Shown piece by piece: positions 25,201 through 37,400 of a stretch of 64,000 nucleotides of DNA (position 1 is its first letter; every line of letters begins with the position of its first letter). The DNA is from Eudorina sp. 2006-703-Eu-15 (Eukaryota; Chlorophyta; Chlorophyceae; Chlamydomonadales; Volvocaceae). Location: the NCBI GenBank assembly GCA_003117195.1, contig BDSI01000195.1, positions 1 to 64,000 on the forward strand, in the 5' to 3' direction. Both the position numbers and the translations under genes were made by a program. The notes under the pieces are model-generated. The model was not told the DNA's origin. It ran no database searches and saw only the letters and a list, made by a program, of their open reading frames with translations.

Positions 25201-26981
25201 CTCCCTCGGGACCTCCCGACCCAGACGTACGAGGCGCGGCCGCCCCCGGTGGTGTGGGCGCTGGTGGACTACCTGGTGGGGGCTGTGGGGGTGCCGCTGG
25301 CGCTGGCGACCTACTGCGGCAGCCAGGCGGCCGCGGGGTCACCGCTGCTCCGGTGAGCACATTGCATGTGCATGTGTGTGTTTACTGAAAAACCCGTGTG
25401 TATGTGTGTGCGAATGTGTGTGTATGTGAAAGTTATTCCCCAGGGTTTGTTCCCCACGTACCCGGCGCTCACCGGTGTTGCGTAGGTGGCGCGGCCGTTG
25501 CCTCCACGGCCTCCCTCCCGCGCCTCCTGAGCCACCCACAGTTTGGGTCTGCCTGCGGCTCCGGGTCCTCCGGGTCCTCTGGCCCAGCAGTATGGTTTCG
25601 AGCTGCACCCCTTAACCCCGGCAGGTACGGCCTGCCGTGCGTGTGGCTGGCGGCGCGGCTGCGCTTGGCGGCCGCTGGGCACACCAACCTGCTGGGCCGC
25701 TTGACCCGTGTCTACCTGGTGTACGACGTGCCGGACGATGCGGAGCCGGGCAACGCCTGGGAGGGCCTGGCGGGCATTGGGGGCCACGTGCTGCTGGGTG
25801 GGTTGTTGGGCGGGTGGGTAGTGCCGGTGTGCACTTACTACTTAGTGCAGTGAGAAACCCGCCCGAACCTTTGTGTTTAGATAAGAGACCCGCCCGTTGT
25901 GTGTGTCTGTCCGCGCTTTTTCGGGGGAAGCGGATCTAGAGGCAGCTGCGGGCCCTTGACGCTGCCACCGCCGCAGCGCCCCACCTTCTGCTCGTCTCCA
26001 TCCTTCTCCTCCCCTTCCCCTTCCTCTTCCTGCTCAGCGCTGTTCGAGCTGCTGATGGCGGGGCTCAGCCTGGGGCTGCTCGGGGTGGCGGCGCTCGTCA
26101 GCATCGCGGTGAGCCCGCGACGGCAGACGCTGGCGATGCGGCTGCTGGGGCTGCGGCTGGAGCAGGAGGTGTGCAGGTGCGTGCGTGCGTGCGCGCGTGG
26201 GGCCCGGAGGATCCCGGACCGGGGCTCTTGGCGTTGGGGTGTTGGGTGCTGTGCGCGTGCTGAGCGTGCGGCTGGGGGTTGCGTGTTGGTGGGGGTGAGG
26301 GAAGCCCAGTACGAGCCTGGACGGCCCCTGCACACGTTGAGCAGGAGGGCAATCACGCGTTCTGCTGCGTGTGGGGCCGTCGGCGGTTCGATCCGGGTCT
26401 GCGAGCTGCTCGGGGGTGGGGTGGGGGTTACCCGTGGGGGCGCAGATGGCAGGCCGAGCAGTGCTTCCAGGTGGCTGGGTGCGGGCGGTGTGTGACACAG
26501 GGACGAGATGGTTTGAGCCAGGGGCATGGCGCCCGTGGGTATGATCAGCGTCTTGTACATCATAATGGGATGTCATCATGGCATTGTGCTGTGGTGTTGA
26601 GCAGCTCGCCGCAGTGGGGGGGAGAGGTGAACATCCCGACATCGGCGGTTATCGGTTTGGTGCTCTTTTTTGGGGGGGTTGCTGTCTTGGTTGACACATC
26701 CGGGGTGGAGGGGAGGGGAGGGACACATTGCGCATGACGCGGAGGGCAGCCAGGCAGTCCCGCTGCATTGCGTCATTGACACCAATATTCATTCTCGAAA
26801 GTATAACAATTGTCCTCACTAAAATTGTAGTGAGTCCATCTTTGTTCTCAACTACCGTACTTGCAGGCCGACGAAGTTAAGCCCGTTCTCGCCGTCGAGC
26901 GATCCTCTGGCAGCAACGACGTCGAAAACATCCAGTCAACGCGATGTCAGGTCGTTTCGCTATGGCCTCTCGCACTCGTAG
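22228..26981 (+). CDS. RDD-like multi-pass membrane protein, 506 aa, 9 exons
   Basis: The exons are 22228-22490, 22803-23119, 23498-23756, 24343-24409, 24763-24822, 25225-25352, 25625-25797, 26038-26176 and 26867-26981; all junctions keep phase. There is an N-terminal membrane segment (about residues 45-70, LLAATMAVIALTTLLW). A long Gly-rich, acidic, disordered linker follows, then a charged helix (FLERDQSQAKVQLYK, DLRRLDPDAFRRLMSRED). The C-terminal third has hydrophobic segments (VVWALVDYLV and LFELLMAGLSLGLLG) and the motif RRQTLAMRLLGLRLE. That motif resembles the QTLGKRLLGLRV signature of RDD proteins, whose role is poorly known and may be transport. The last exon is a polar tail. The first start on the frame is the ATG at 22228. 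The assignment rests mainly on this one motif and the hydropathy around it; an unrelated membrane family is possible. Confidence 0.6.
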
Positions 26982-27577
26982 CTGTCGCGGGAATGAGGGT
27001 TGTTTAGTGTGAACGCATCTGACTGTCGACTGCAGGCGCCATTGCAAGTTTATAAGCAGCAGGAATTTCAGCTATGCATATGTGTAAGGAAGTCCGTTGC
27101 AAGTAGCCTGGATAGATTCGGACCTGTGTTTGGAATCGGACGCTCGGCCCGTTGATGATAAAAGCATAAAAGCCGACCTGTACCTATTCAGCATTCATGC
27201 GTTACACACATATTGGCTCGTGTAGTTTGTAATTTTCTTCTGCGAACAGTCCTCTTACGCGTGACACAAAGTTTGATTGCAGTCAATAAGTCCCATTTGT
27301 TGAGCCCCTGCAGCCACCCTGAGGCGGTGCATGCTGCGTTGGGCCTCGTGCCCTAGCAGCACATTACAGAAAGGCGAGAGCCTCGGGCAGCCCTTTGCCT
27401 GTTCGAGTGACGGCAGAAGCCGGTTGAGCCAGCTCAGGCCCGACCAGCCTCTTCACGTCAGCAAGAAGCAGAATGATCTGTTAAAATTTCTTGACGGCAG
27501 GCCTAGCTGCGCTCGGCTTCGTGTTTGGCGCTTTGGGGAGCGTCACCGTTTCCTTCACTTTCTTCCACATCGGCACC
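26982..27577 (+). other. RDD-like 3' end and RING-gene promoter/5' UTR
   Basis: Contains the TGTAA at 27083, then an AT-richer stretch (27090-27310) likely to hold the RING-gene promoter. A possible non-coding 5' exon boundary (TTGACGGCAG) lies just before 27507. No other gene is recognised. Confidence 0.45.
27083..27087 (+). terminator. Polyadenylation motif TGTAA for the RDD-like gene
   Basis: TGTAA lies about 100 nt after the stop codon at 26981. TGTAA is the known near-upstream polyadenylation element of volvocine algae. It was assigned by position only. Confidence 0.5.
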
Positions 27578-29319
27578 ATGAAGAAATCACTTGGCAGAGC
27601 GCTTGCGGACCTGTCTCTGGAGGACGAGGGCGACTATTGGGAGGAGGAGGTCAGTGCGTCAGTGCTTGCGTGGACCTGACCATTCGCGTCAACAAGGGCG
27701 TTGGTGGTTACTCAGTATTTCGGGTTTGCCCCCTGACTTGATAGGAGTTCTACGCCGGCACAGATGGCTTCGAAGATACCGCACCTGGCGCACCATCAGA
27801 GGATGTCAAGGCCAACGAAGCAATTCAGGATGTTGACAGCGAAGTTTGCGCTGTGTGCTTGAACCCTATACCGCTCGAAGACCTTGCAATTGTCAAAGGA
27901 TGCGAGCACGAGTACTGCGGTAGGTGCATGCCAGGGTGCAACGCGTGTGACACTCACTGTGTCCAAAGCTCTCTTCGATTGTGTGTTCCCCATGCCTTCA
28001 TTCCCCCTGCAATGGCCCCCCCCTCCGACCGTTGCATACTGCTGCATCACGTCCGGCGATGTTCCTGTGTCCCTGACCCCTGGGTCCTATGCGGTCCTCG
28101 TCCCAGAAAGCTGCGTCCTTCAGCAAGCCGCGGCGCCCCGACTGTGTCCCTGCAGTGCACTGCATCCTGCAATGGGCGATGTGCAAGGAGGCGCCCTGGT
28201 GCCCTCAGTGCAAGAAGCCCTTCAACTACCTCTACTGCCATCGGCTCCTCGACGGCACCCTCAGCGACGTCCCCGTCGAGGAGAGTGTCTGCCTGCTGAA
28301 GCGAGCCTCATGGTTCGTTGAGCACGTCAAGGTAACATGACGGCGCGGATGGGGGAAGGCCCATGGGCTGTATACAGGGTGCAGGGCAGATACTGCCGAC
28401 ACGCCTTGTTGGTACGCTGCTTGCCGCTGTGGTGCACATATGTTTGGCAAGCAGCAGTGTACGTGTGCCTTATTCTTCAATTGGTGTTCACCTGTGTGTA
28501 TTACGTCTGTGTGTAAAAGATAACTGAGCCGCGAGAAGCGAAGTCCAGCGCAATAGACGTCTGTATGTATTTGTGGTTAGTGAGAAACCCACCAGTCCCG
28601 TGATACTTACCAACTGACCTGTGTGTGTTTATGTGTGCTTGTTCGCCGTGTCATTGGGTTCCTCTGACGCCCGGACAGACGCTGGAGAAGGGCAAGGCCG
28701 TGTCGGCAAGCATGGCGGCGGAAGAGATTCCGGCCGAGTGGGCCGACCCATATCAGTACTACGAGGATGAAGATGACGGCTATGATGAGGATGAGCAGAT
28801 CGAGAAGTATTATTTTTCCAGTGCTGCAGGTGGGTCTTACCGTACACTATGGCTTCCCCGGTACCGCTGTTGCAGCGGTCATGTCTCCATCAATCACCAT
28901 GCCATGGATGTCGCCCGTTCATAGGCCGAGCTCGGGTGGTGCTGGGCAACCGCCGGCTGGGCGAGAACGGCTACATGCGAGCGGGTCGCATGTACGCGCG
29001 CCCCGCCAACGGCAGCAGCAGCCAGGCTGGAGGCAGTGTGGGAGGGGGTATCGGCAAAGCAGGAAAGGGCAGGGCAGGTTCCACGAAGGCAGTTGTGCAA
29101 GACGATTTCGACGGCGCCGGAGCTGGTGGCAGCAGCGGTGGCGGCAGCGGCAGCGGCAACAATAACAACAATGCCCCCCAGAGGGGGCCGTCGGTTGGCA
29201 CGGCGGGGCCGTCGGCTCCTGCTGCGGCTGCGGCTGGCCCATCGCAGGGCGTCAAGGGCCAGGGCCGCAGGGCCAAGAGGAACGCCCGCCGTGCAGCGGC
29301 TGATCTGGAGGCACTGTAG
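27578..29319 (+). CDS. RING-type (C3HC4) E3 ubiquitin ligase-like protein, 322 aa, 5 exons
   Basis: The exons are 27578-27649, 27745-27919, 28156-28331, 28679-28829 and 28925-29319, all phase-consistent. A C3HC4 RING finger spans about residues 59-101: CAVC, then CEHEYC, VHC, and finally CPQC. The intron after exon 2 splits the RING just after the CEHEYC cysteine. It is followed by an HRLLDGTL segment, ESVCLLKRASWF, an acidic YYEDEDDGYDEDEQ stretch and NRRLGENGYMRAGRMYARP. That order is shared with plant RING/U-box proteins of unassigned substrate. The C-terminus is a Gly/Ser/Asn- and Ala-rich tail ending in a basic RRAKRNARRAA stretch. The start is the ATG with a good context at 27578. E3 activity is inferred from the RING; substrate unknown. 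Confidence 0.85.
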
Positions 29320-30778
29320 CTACGAATGCAGCGATTGGGACACGAGGCGTGGGAGGAGATGGTGGGCCAAGTGGTATTGTCTGGGGAAGATACCTCATCC
29401 ACGGAGTACCGTGCAACGTTGTGACGTGCGCAAAGGACGAGATCCGGTCTCGAGCTGGCGACGTTACCTCCGGGGTGCGTCTTCTGCCCCGTGTGGGCCC
29501 CACGCGAGATCTTGCGGTGGCGATCTGGGATTGACATGCCCTGGGTTCAAGTGTAGCCGAACGCGTCGTGTTCGTGCAAGTAAGTGAAGAAAGGCGAGCG
29601 CTTGTCTGTCATTGTTTCGCGCCCTATTTGCTGAGGGTCGGCGCGGGGAGTGCGAGAAGGGGAACGAGAAGCTGCGCTCCTTGTTGACCGGTGTGCCCCA
29701 TCGGCGTCCAGCTCGGATTCTCTCGGGTTCACGGAACTTGTATCCTAGGTAGCTAGCTGGCTCTATCCTAGCTCAAGGCGGTCTTGCGACCCGCTGGGCT
29801 CTTGTACTTGTACTCATGAGTCGGAAGCGGCGTGGGCTGCGCAAGTGGCCAAGGACAGACAGGGATTTGGTCCTGCGGAGTCGCGCCAGCTTGCCATCCA
29901 TATGTCAGCAGGTTTGTTATATCAGGGGCGCGCGCGCGCCGACGCGCTTGTTGTACTGGTGTAGCGGTCCCGGCCATGCTGCCGGGTGCTGCCAGTCCTT
30001 GGCCCTGTTCAGACGGCGACGTTCCCGATTTTGTTGCAGGCAAAGCGAGATTGCTTGCTTTCCTGGCGTCGTCCTTTTTGTCCGAAACATCGGACGTTGT
30101 ACTATGATGGATGTGCTCCTTTGGGCGGTACGCCAGTGCGGTTGGAGTGCATATGCGTGGGGCTGCTCTGAGTTGTTTAAGGAGGTGCGAGCGGCTGGGA
30201 CTTCTTGTGCCGCCGCCTTGTTTCACCACACATGTGCAGCAGTGCTGGGGCGTTGGGCAGCGGCTGGGAGAGAGAAAAGAGATGTGTCGGTCTCGACGCA
30301 GCGGGCCGGATAGCTTCAGGGCGTGCGCTGACATAGGAGTCGTTGTGGCGATGAGCAGCATCTAGAGTTAGTGTTACGGCCTGCTGCTGCTGTTGACGTT
30401 GTCGTTGTGCCATGCGCGCGAGCGATATGGAAGGGTGCTCATGTCAGAGTGTAGTTCGTTGCTTTTAACACAGTCATAGATGCGATAACAACTGTAACAA
30501 CGTTTGGCAACTGACCAAGACCCTGGCCTGCACTCGGTGCGCATCGCACTAGACGCATTTTCATACCTATTCCCTTCGTCGGTTGTATCTCCTCACAGCT
30601 CATCAACTCACCTTTCCAAGCATGCAGCATACCACACAGTCTACGTCTCACGGAACGCAACTCGCCTCATGCGCCTCGCCACATCATCAGACTCGCCCAG
30701 AACCCTACGACCTCCCCACACGCGCACCACTCCCTCACACGGGCGCTTGCTGCTTGGCCGCACCCTCCTTCGACATGG
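29320..30778. other. Convergent 3' region between RING gene and cardiolipin synthase
   Basis: Tail-to-tail intergenic sequence of about 1.46 kb. The only plus-strand TGTAA noticed is at 30493-30497, which would give the RING gene a 3' UTR of about 1.2 kb. No minus-strand TGTAA was found for the cardiolipin synthase. A GC-alternating tract GGGGCGCGCGCGCGCC is at about 29926. No coding sequence with recognisable similarity was seen. Confidence 0.5.
30493..30497 (+). terminator. Candidate TGTAA polyadenylation motif for the RING gene
   Basis: First plus-strand TGTAA noticed after the RING stop codon; the 3' UTR would be long. Positional inference only. Confidence 0.25.
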
Positions 30779-33035
30779 CTACCGCTCCTTGAATAGCTTC
30801 CCCTGCAAGGCCATGGTGCCGTACGCCGCCAGCGACAGCGTCGTGGTGGTGGCCGTGGCCAGCTCCAGGCCGAACATCACATCTCCATCGGGCCAGGCGT
30901 ACATCCCCCGCGTCAGGTACCCGCCCAGCAGCACCAGCTGAAGCACCGTGTTGGCTTTGCTCACCAGCAGAGGCCGCATGAACGCCACGCCCTCCTCGCC
31001 GACGCCGCCGGGCCCCCCGCTGCCGCCGCCTGGGGGATACCCCGTGCGGCTCCGCGCCGCGTCGACCGTCCGGAAGAATGCCTCCCGTCCGGGCCAGCGC
31101 CAGCCGAAGCCCCGCAACCGGAACACGAACGCGCCTGACACGAGCAGCGCGTCCCGGCCCACCACCACGACCGCCAGCCACGTGGGCATGCTGCCATTGG
31201 CCAGCAGCGCGGCAGCCACGCAGCCGATCAGCACCTGCGGTGTTGCCGGGTCGCCGGCAGCAGCAGCGGCGGCGGCGGTCCGGGGGTGAAGCAGGAGCAC
31301 CCGGAGGAGCGAAAGGGGGAACGGGTGTATTGAAAAACCAAAACCCGAAGGAGCGGGGCGGTGAGGCGCTATGGCGCCGCAACACGTGCAAGATGAGCAC
31401 GGATGTGAGTATTGGGGTTAAGGGGCAGACAAGAGCTGCAGAGAAGCTGCAGGCAAGCTGCAGGCAGGGCAGCGCGCCGCGCAAACCGCAGCCGCGCCCA
31501 GCTCGGTGGGGCTGCCGGGCCTGATCGGCAACTCAGGGCGGCTTTGGCGGCACCAGGGCAGGCTACGTGGAGGCCCAGCGCCACTCAGCGCCCGAACCCC
31601 CCCCCACTGCACCGCTCGACAAAGGTCGCCCCCAGCGCAGCGCGGAGGTGCACTACACGTGGCCACCCAATATGTACACTGCCTGTCAATGAGTGGGAGG
31701 CCCACCCAGGCACCCACCCACCTTGTCCGCCAGGGGGTCCAGGTACGACCCGAAGACCGAGGAGGCGCCCATCCGCCGCGCCAAGAAGCCGTCCAGCCAG
31801 TCACTGGCCTACACCGGGCGTAGGTAGGGAGGGGAGGGTCCAGATGGCTATCAGTCTCGGTACCCGGGGACGACGTGACGTGGTCGGTCCGGCATGTGGA
31901 GGCGTTGGGAGGGTTCTGGGGTTGAAGAGCGCCCCCGTCCCAGCGGCGGCGAGACGGGCGAGAAGCACAAGAAAGGGTCCGCCCCCAGACCCGTCGTCGC
32001 TGGGATCATGGTACTGTACCATGTGCAGTACGGTCGCACCATCACCGGTCTGTACCGGCTGGGTTGCGCAGTTGGGGGCGAAGACCTAAACAGCCACCCA
32101 GCCAGCCTCCACCCGTAACGGCCTCCGTCCCCCAACTCCTCATCCCCCCGACTTCCTCACACCCGGGCTCCTCAAAACCCCCCCCAGCTCCTCACCCCCG
32201 AGATCGCCAGCGCAATCGTGGCCGCCTCGTAGTGGCCCTGCATCAGCCAATACCCGATGACGGGACCCGACAGCAGACGCGCCGCAGACACGGCGTTGGG
32301 CAGGTTGTACACGGCGTCAGTCGAGGGACGCGCTGCTGCTGCTGCTGCTGCCGGGTCGCGGGTTGGGGACTCGCCATTGGAGCTGGCGCAGGCTGAACTG
32401 GCGGCGGCGGGGCCGGGGGAGGTGGAGCTGGAGCCGCTAGTCACGCCGCCCGACAGGAAGCGGATCACTCCTGGTGCCCCCCAAGGCGGCTGCTGCCCGG
32501 GAAGTTGCAGCTCCAGGGATCCGGCAAGGGGCGAGCGGGGGTGCTGCCATAGGGCCCAGCGGCTGGCCCCGGTGGGTGCGGCAAGAGACGTGGTGCGGGC
32601 CGCTGGTCCCAGGGTCACTGCGCGCGCCATTGCGCAGCCCGACGACATGCGACGCAGGAACGCAGGCCGCGCCGAGATATTTGGGGTGTTACTGTTGGTT
32701 GTTACTGTAAGGGTTACTGAGGACTGTAAGGGTCCGGCCAGGCTGTCGACCAGGGAAGTTCCTGCCGGGCGGATAGCCGCCACGCCTTGGATGCTGCCAT
32801 CGCACCGCATCGTGCCCAGCCCTCGGGCCAGAGCTAGCGGGCCGAGCGTGCCGCTGCTGCTCTGACATGAAGTTGTCGTTTGCTGTGAGAGTGCGCCGAG
32901 CAAGGTGAACTGACAGGAACGCTGCGACAGCGCCATGGCTGCACTGCCTGAGCGGCCGGCTGTTAGGGCTTGAGTCGCACAGGACGCCAGAGAAGCCTCC
33001 GCCAACAATACCAGGCTTCCTGTTGGAAGCGGCAT
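30779..33035 (-). CDS. CLS: Cardiolipin synthase, CDP-alcohol phosphatidyltransferase type, mitochondrial, 460 aa
   Basis: The enzyme joins phosphatidylglycerol and CDP-diacylglycerol into cardiolipin in the mitochondrial inner membrane. The exons, joined in phase 0, are 32196-33035, 31722-31808 and 30779-31234. The 87-nt middle exon carries the complete family signature D-G-x2-A-R-x8-G-x3-D-x3-D, read as DGFLARR...GSYLDPLAD. Just before it is [12 protein letters not shown] (about residue 244). After it come [11 protein letters not shown], the [11 protein letters not shown] segment and the C-terminal [17 protein letters not shown], matching eukaryotic CRLS1-like enzymes rather than plastid PGP synthase. 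The first 240 or so residues are Ala/Ser/Gln-rich; the start may include a mitochondrial presequence. The first ATG in frame is 33035; an upstream TTG was not used. The stop is TAG after LFKER. Confidence 0.9.
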
Positions 33036-34483
33036 CCTCGTAAACCAGCTGAATCTGCAAGTTGGTGTTGTTGGCGGGGCCGCCAAGGATCGCGTTTCAA
33101 TCTTGCTTGTTCACTTGAACAGGTGGTTCGCGCCAGCCCAGTGCCCTAGTGAATATGACGACTATCGGTAAAAAAAGGAAAACCATCGCGAGGGCTACGT
33201 AAAGTTCGGACACGGGCATGGGCAGGTAGAAGCCTTTGCCCGATGGTGCTTCACTAGTATTTCCCATCTTGCCGTAACGGTATCAAAAGTGTAAGCAGTA
33301 TTATTGGAATCCAAGTGCAGTTAAAATGTCTGATCAGGTGACGAGACTTTAATGAGGATCAGGAGTAACGACGTAACTGCTTCGCAACTGTCTTACCGTA
33401 TGCTGGACTATCAGAGCGCTGGACCCGTATTCGCCGTTTCCATGTTCGCGTTTCCTGTGAGTGCATAAGAGACATCTTAATGTGTTACAAATCTCCAGTT
33501 ATTGCAGTGCCTGCAATGGTATGCAGGTGAAGTGCTGAGGTGAACCGACCCCACGGTGTGCACGGCCCCTTAAGATACGACCCGGCCGCTCGCTCTGCAC
33601 ATCGCTATGGAATCTGGACAAACGTGCACTCGCTCCATGGCAAATACTAATGCATGCTATCGGCCCCGGCACAGCCCGGATCGTGAGTGCATACAATGGA
33701 CCGATTGGCCGAGAGCAAAGATAAGCTCTGACAAAAGCTATTATTTGCATCACAAAGGTACGCAGATGCCAAACTCACGACGCATGCTTACGAAATCCTG
33801 CCGTGCCAGTAAGCTGACACTCGGAAAGGGTTCCATGTCTTCCTTGCTGATACGACGTAATTAACCCATGCGCATGCATATAGGGTGTAAGGAAAATATA
33901 AGCACCGATGCATGTTACACATTCTTGTCGATGTGTCAGATGCAAGTGCGACAACCAACCAACAACGGCTTTGCTAACCCCAAGACTGTCCTTGAGCGCG
34001 TCTGCAAGATGGACACGTAGCGCCTATCGCGATTTCAAATATGATCTGTTGCAAGGTCCAGCATCCGATGACAGAAGTCGCATGAAAGCCTCTATCGTCT
34101 CGGAGGCCTGTGTAACTTGCCCTTTCTGGCTCGGCTATTGCAACACTTCTGTTGCCATACTTACGGACACGGAGCATGCATAATTCATTTGTGAACATTG
34201 ATGTGCCCAATCATTTGTTACCGAAATTCGACGTTTTGCGCCTGCGGTTAAGCTGGCTACTGCAGATTGTGGAACTCCTTTTACAGACTCGCCCTTGTGA
34301 ATTATACTAAAGCACGGATGTCCATTTTCGCGATAGCATGGGCCATGCGATGAGGGCTGTGCTTGTGTCGTGATGAGTTCGCAGGGCCCCTCTAGATCGT
34401 CATGACACTAAGTGAGCCCCTACCAACAAAGCCTGTCTCTTTCCACGTCTTGGCTGTCCTTTAGTTTCCAACAAAGTGATAAA
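33036..34483. promoter_or_regulatory. Divergent intergenic region, cardiolipin synthase / PA2G4
   Basis: About 1.45 kb separates the two start codons. It is more AT-rich than the flanks. No coding exon, repeat or distinct regulatory motif is recognised. It probably holds both promoters and 5' UTRs. Confidence 0.45.
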
Positions 34484-37400
34484 ATGTCTGACGACGGCTC
34501 TATCCAGGGCGAGCAAGAGCCGAACTTGAGTTCTGTAAGCGCGGCTACCTTTCGTAGCCAGATCTCTGTAGCAGTAGCTTTGTATTGACTTCTAGCATAA
34601 TGTAACTGCCTGCAGCCCGAGGTTGTGACCAAGTACAAGGCGGCGGCGGACATTTGCAACCGTGAGTAGAAATTGTCGGCGCTGGGGGCGTCAGCGAAAT
34701 TGCTAACCTCGCTCGCTCGATCTACAGGCGCCATCCAGGCGGTGATTGAAGGCTGCAAGGACGGTGCCAAAATTGTGGACCTTTGCCGCACTGGCGACAA
34801 CTTTATCAACAAGTAGGGGCCGCCTCTCGGTCCGAAAGCTTGCTGCACACACCGCGACACTGTTATTGACGCGTCAATTTGTCATTTTCAGGGAATGTGG
34901 CAACATTTACAAGGGGAAGCAAATTGAGAAGGGTGTGGCCTTCCCGACTTGCGTCTCTGTCAACAGGTGGGTTCATACAGCTGTCGCGTCGGAGGCCCGT
35001 CGGGCTGCCAAAAAATGTTCTGATTGCCGTATCGAATGGCTGCCCTGGTACATCGGAAGTCCCCTTGCCTATTTTATCGCGTCGTGGCTGGGGCCTAACG
35101 CATGCACCTTTGTCTCGCGCAGCGTCGTGGGCCACTTCTCGCCAAACGCGGATGACAGCGCGGCGTTGAAGGCTGGAGATGTCGTTAAGATGTAAGTTTT
35201 GGGAGTCGCACGTTCAGCTCCCGTGGACGGGTTCCCGGCTGTGTCGGCGCGCCGCTGCTCGTAAGCTCTCATCGCGCCACATCCGTGATGTCCTCGGCCG
35301 AACACCACCCAACCCGTTTCCCCTGGCTACTGCAATGTCCCACCGCAAATGTCATCGCAGCGATATGGGTTGCCACATCGATGGCTTCATCGCCACCCAG
35401 GCCGCCACGGTGGTGGTCCAAGCGGGCGCAGAGCCCATCACCGGCCGCGCCGCGGACGTCATCGCGGCTGCGCGCACGGCCTTTGACGCCGCCGTGCGCT
35501 TGATACGCCCGGGCAAGCGCATCTCGGACGTCGCCGGACCGCTGCAAAAGATTGCGGAGGCGTACGGCTGCAATATGGTTGAGGGCGTCATGTCGCACGA
35601 GATGAAGCAGTTCGTCATTGACGGGAGCAAGTGCATCCTCAACAAGCCCACCCCCGACCAGAAGGTGGAGGACGCGGAATTTGAGGAGAACGAGGTGTTT
35701 GCGATCGACATCGTGGTCAGCACAGGAGAGGGCAAGCCACGAGTAAGTCGTCCTGTACCGCGGCTGCAGTTCGATTGCGGGTTTGCGGTTGCCGCGGAGG
35801 GGAGGGTTTGGGGAGGGAGGGGGTCGCGGGCGCGTTTAGATTTCGGCAGGAATGCTGCTGTTGCTGCTGTTCCCTGAGACACATTGGCCACATCGAGTGC
35901 ACTGGTGACCCACGGGCCATCTCGGGGCTCCCAATGGGAAGGGCTTCGGTGGGACTGGACCCGGTGCGCATCGGAGAGGCCAACTGCGGGGCCAGGGAAC
36001 TTCCCGTCCAGTGGGTCTGGCAGGTTTTACGCTGCCAAGTATTAAGTCGAGGGCCAACGGTTGGTCGATTGAACGAGGTTGGGATGGCAGCAAGCGGTTG
36101 GGAGGCTTCCTGCGAAGAGGCAACGAGTCCAGGGCACGGCGTGCCGCGGCACAAACTGCCCGGCGGGGGCTGGGTGGGAGCCCCCCGCAAGCACGCTCTT
36201 GGGTCTGCGAAGAAATATTTTGCATGGACTTGGTGGTGTGGAGTTCACCACTGGTCATTGGAGCTCCCCCTTTGATGGCCACCGTGGGACGAGCAAAGCG
36301 GACAGCAGCTCACATGTACATCTGTACAGCAGTACGGCTGTACGAATAATGCAATGCAGCCGGAGCCCAGGCGATGATTTGTGAACGCGGGGTGCATGTG
36401 GGTGGCCGGGGTATGGGATTGGGGAGCCTAAGGAGGGTTTCGACTGCAGCCCCATCCGGGGGTCCGTAGCTGCCTAGCTGAGCGTAGGTTTGGGTGTTTG
36501 CAAAACGTCGTGCCCTGAGGGCCCGCCGTCGACCGTTCTTCCTCTTGAGAGATGTGAGGACCTGGGGGACAGGCAGGCATACGAGTAAACATTTCACCGT
36601 CTTGGGCAGCGGAGCGATGTGTGCCGCATCTGACCGGCGTCTCAATGGCTTGGGCGGTTTCTTGGTGTTACGGGTTAGTGTGTGAGCAACTACGGGTTGC
36701 ACGCAGGGTTTCCATCATGTAGTAGTAGAGGGAAAGTGCGCAAACGATTCCTCCCGTGGCGGTGCGCGGGCCGGCGATGCTTCAACTCGTGTCGTAAATT
36801 CGTATCGGCATGTGGTAATTCGTATGAAGGGGATTCGTTTGATGTTGCGCGGCCGGGGCCCCTGTGTTTGCCCCCCTAGGTCATCTAGGGGGGCAACGGG
36901 GGGACGCCTGCTGCAACGGGAGGAGGAAGAAGAACGTCAGAGGGGACTCAAGCCTGTGGGGGGCATACAGATTGCAGCTAACGACGCGTCAGTTGGTACG
37001 GGAATCCAGACAGGTGACGACGTTGGCCCTCCGTTCCCGGCATGTCTCTGTCAACCGGACAAAAAATTTATTACACTTGAGTTATCGACATGTTCATGGT
37101 TAGCACTGCGTGGTTGTCCCTCGGCGTTCATCCTCGGCATATGCCTACAGCCCCGCTCACCACCCAGCTGCTCCTGTATCGTATCTTGTGCTGAGACCTA
37201 TCCCCTCCCCCTCCCTCACCGCCCACCCACCGCCCATCCCCCTGCCAGGTCCTCGACGAGAAGGAGACGACGGTCTACAAGCGCGCGCTGGAGGTGGCCT
37301 ACCAGCTTAAGATGCAGGCCAGCCGCGCCGTCTTTTCGCTGGTCAACGCCAACTTCGCCACCATGCCCTTCACGCTGCGCGCGCTGATGGACGAGGGCGC

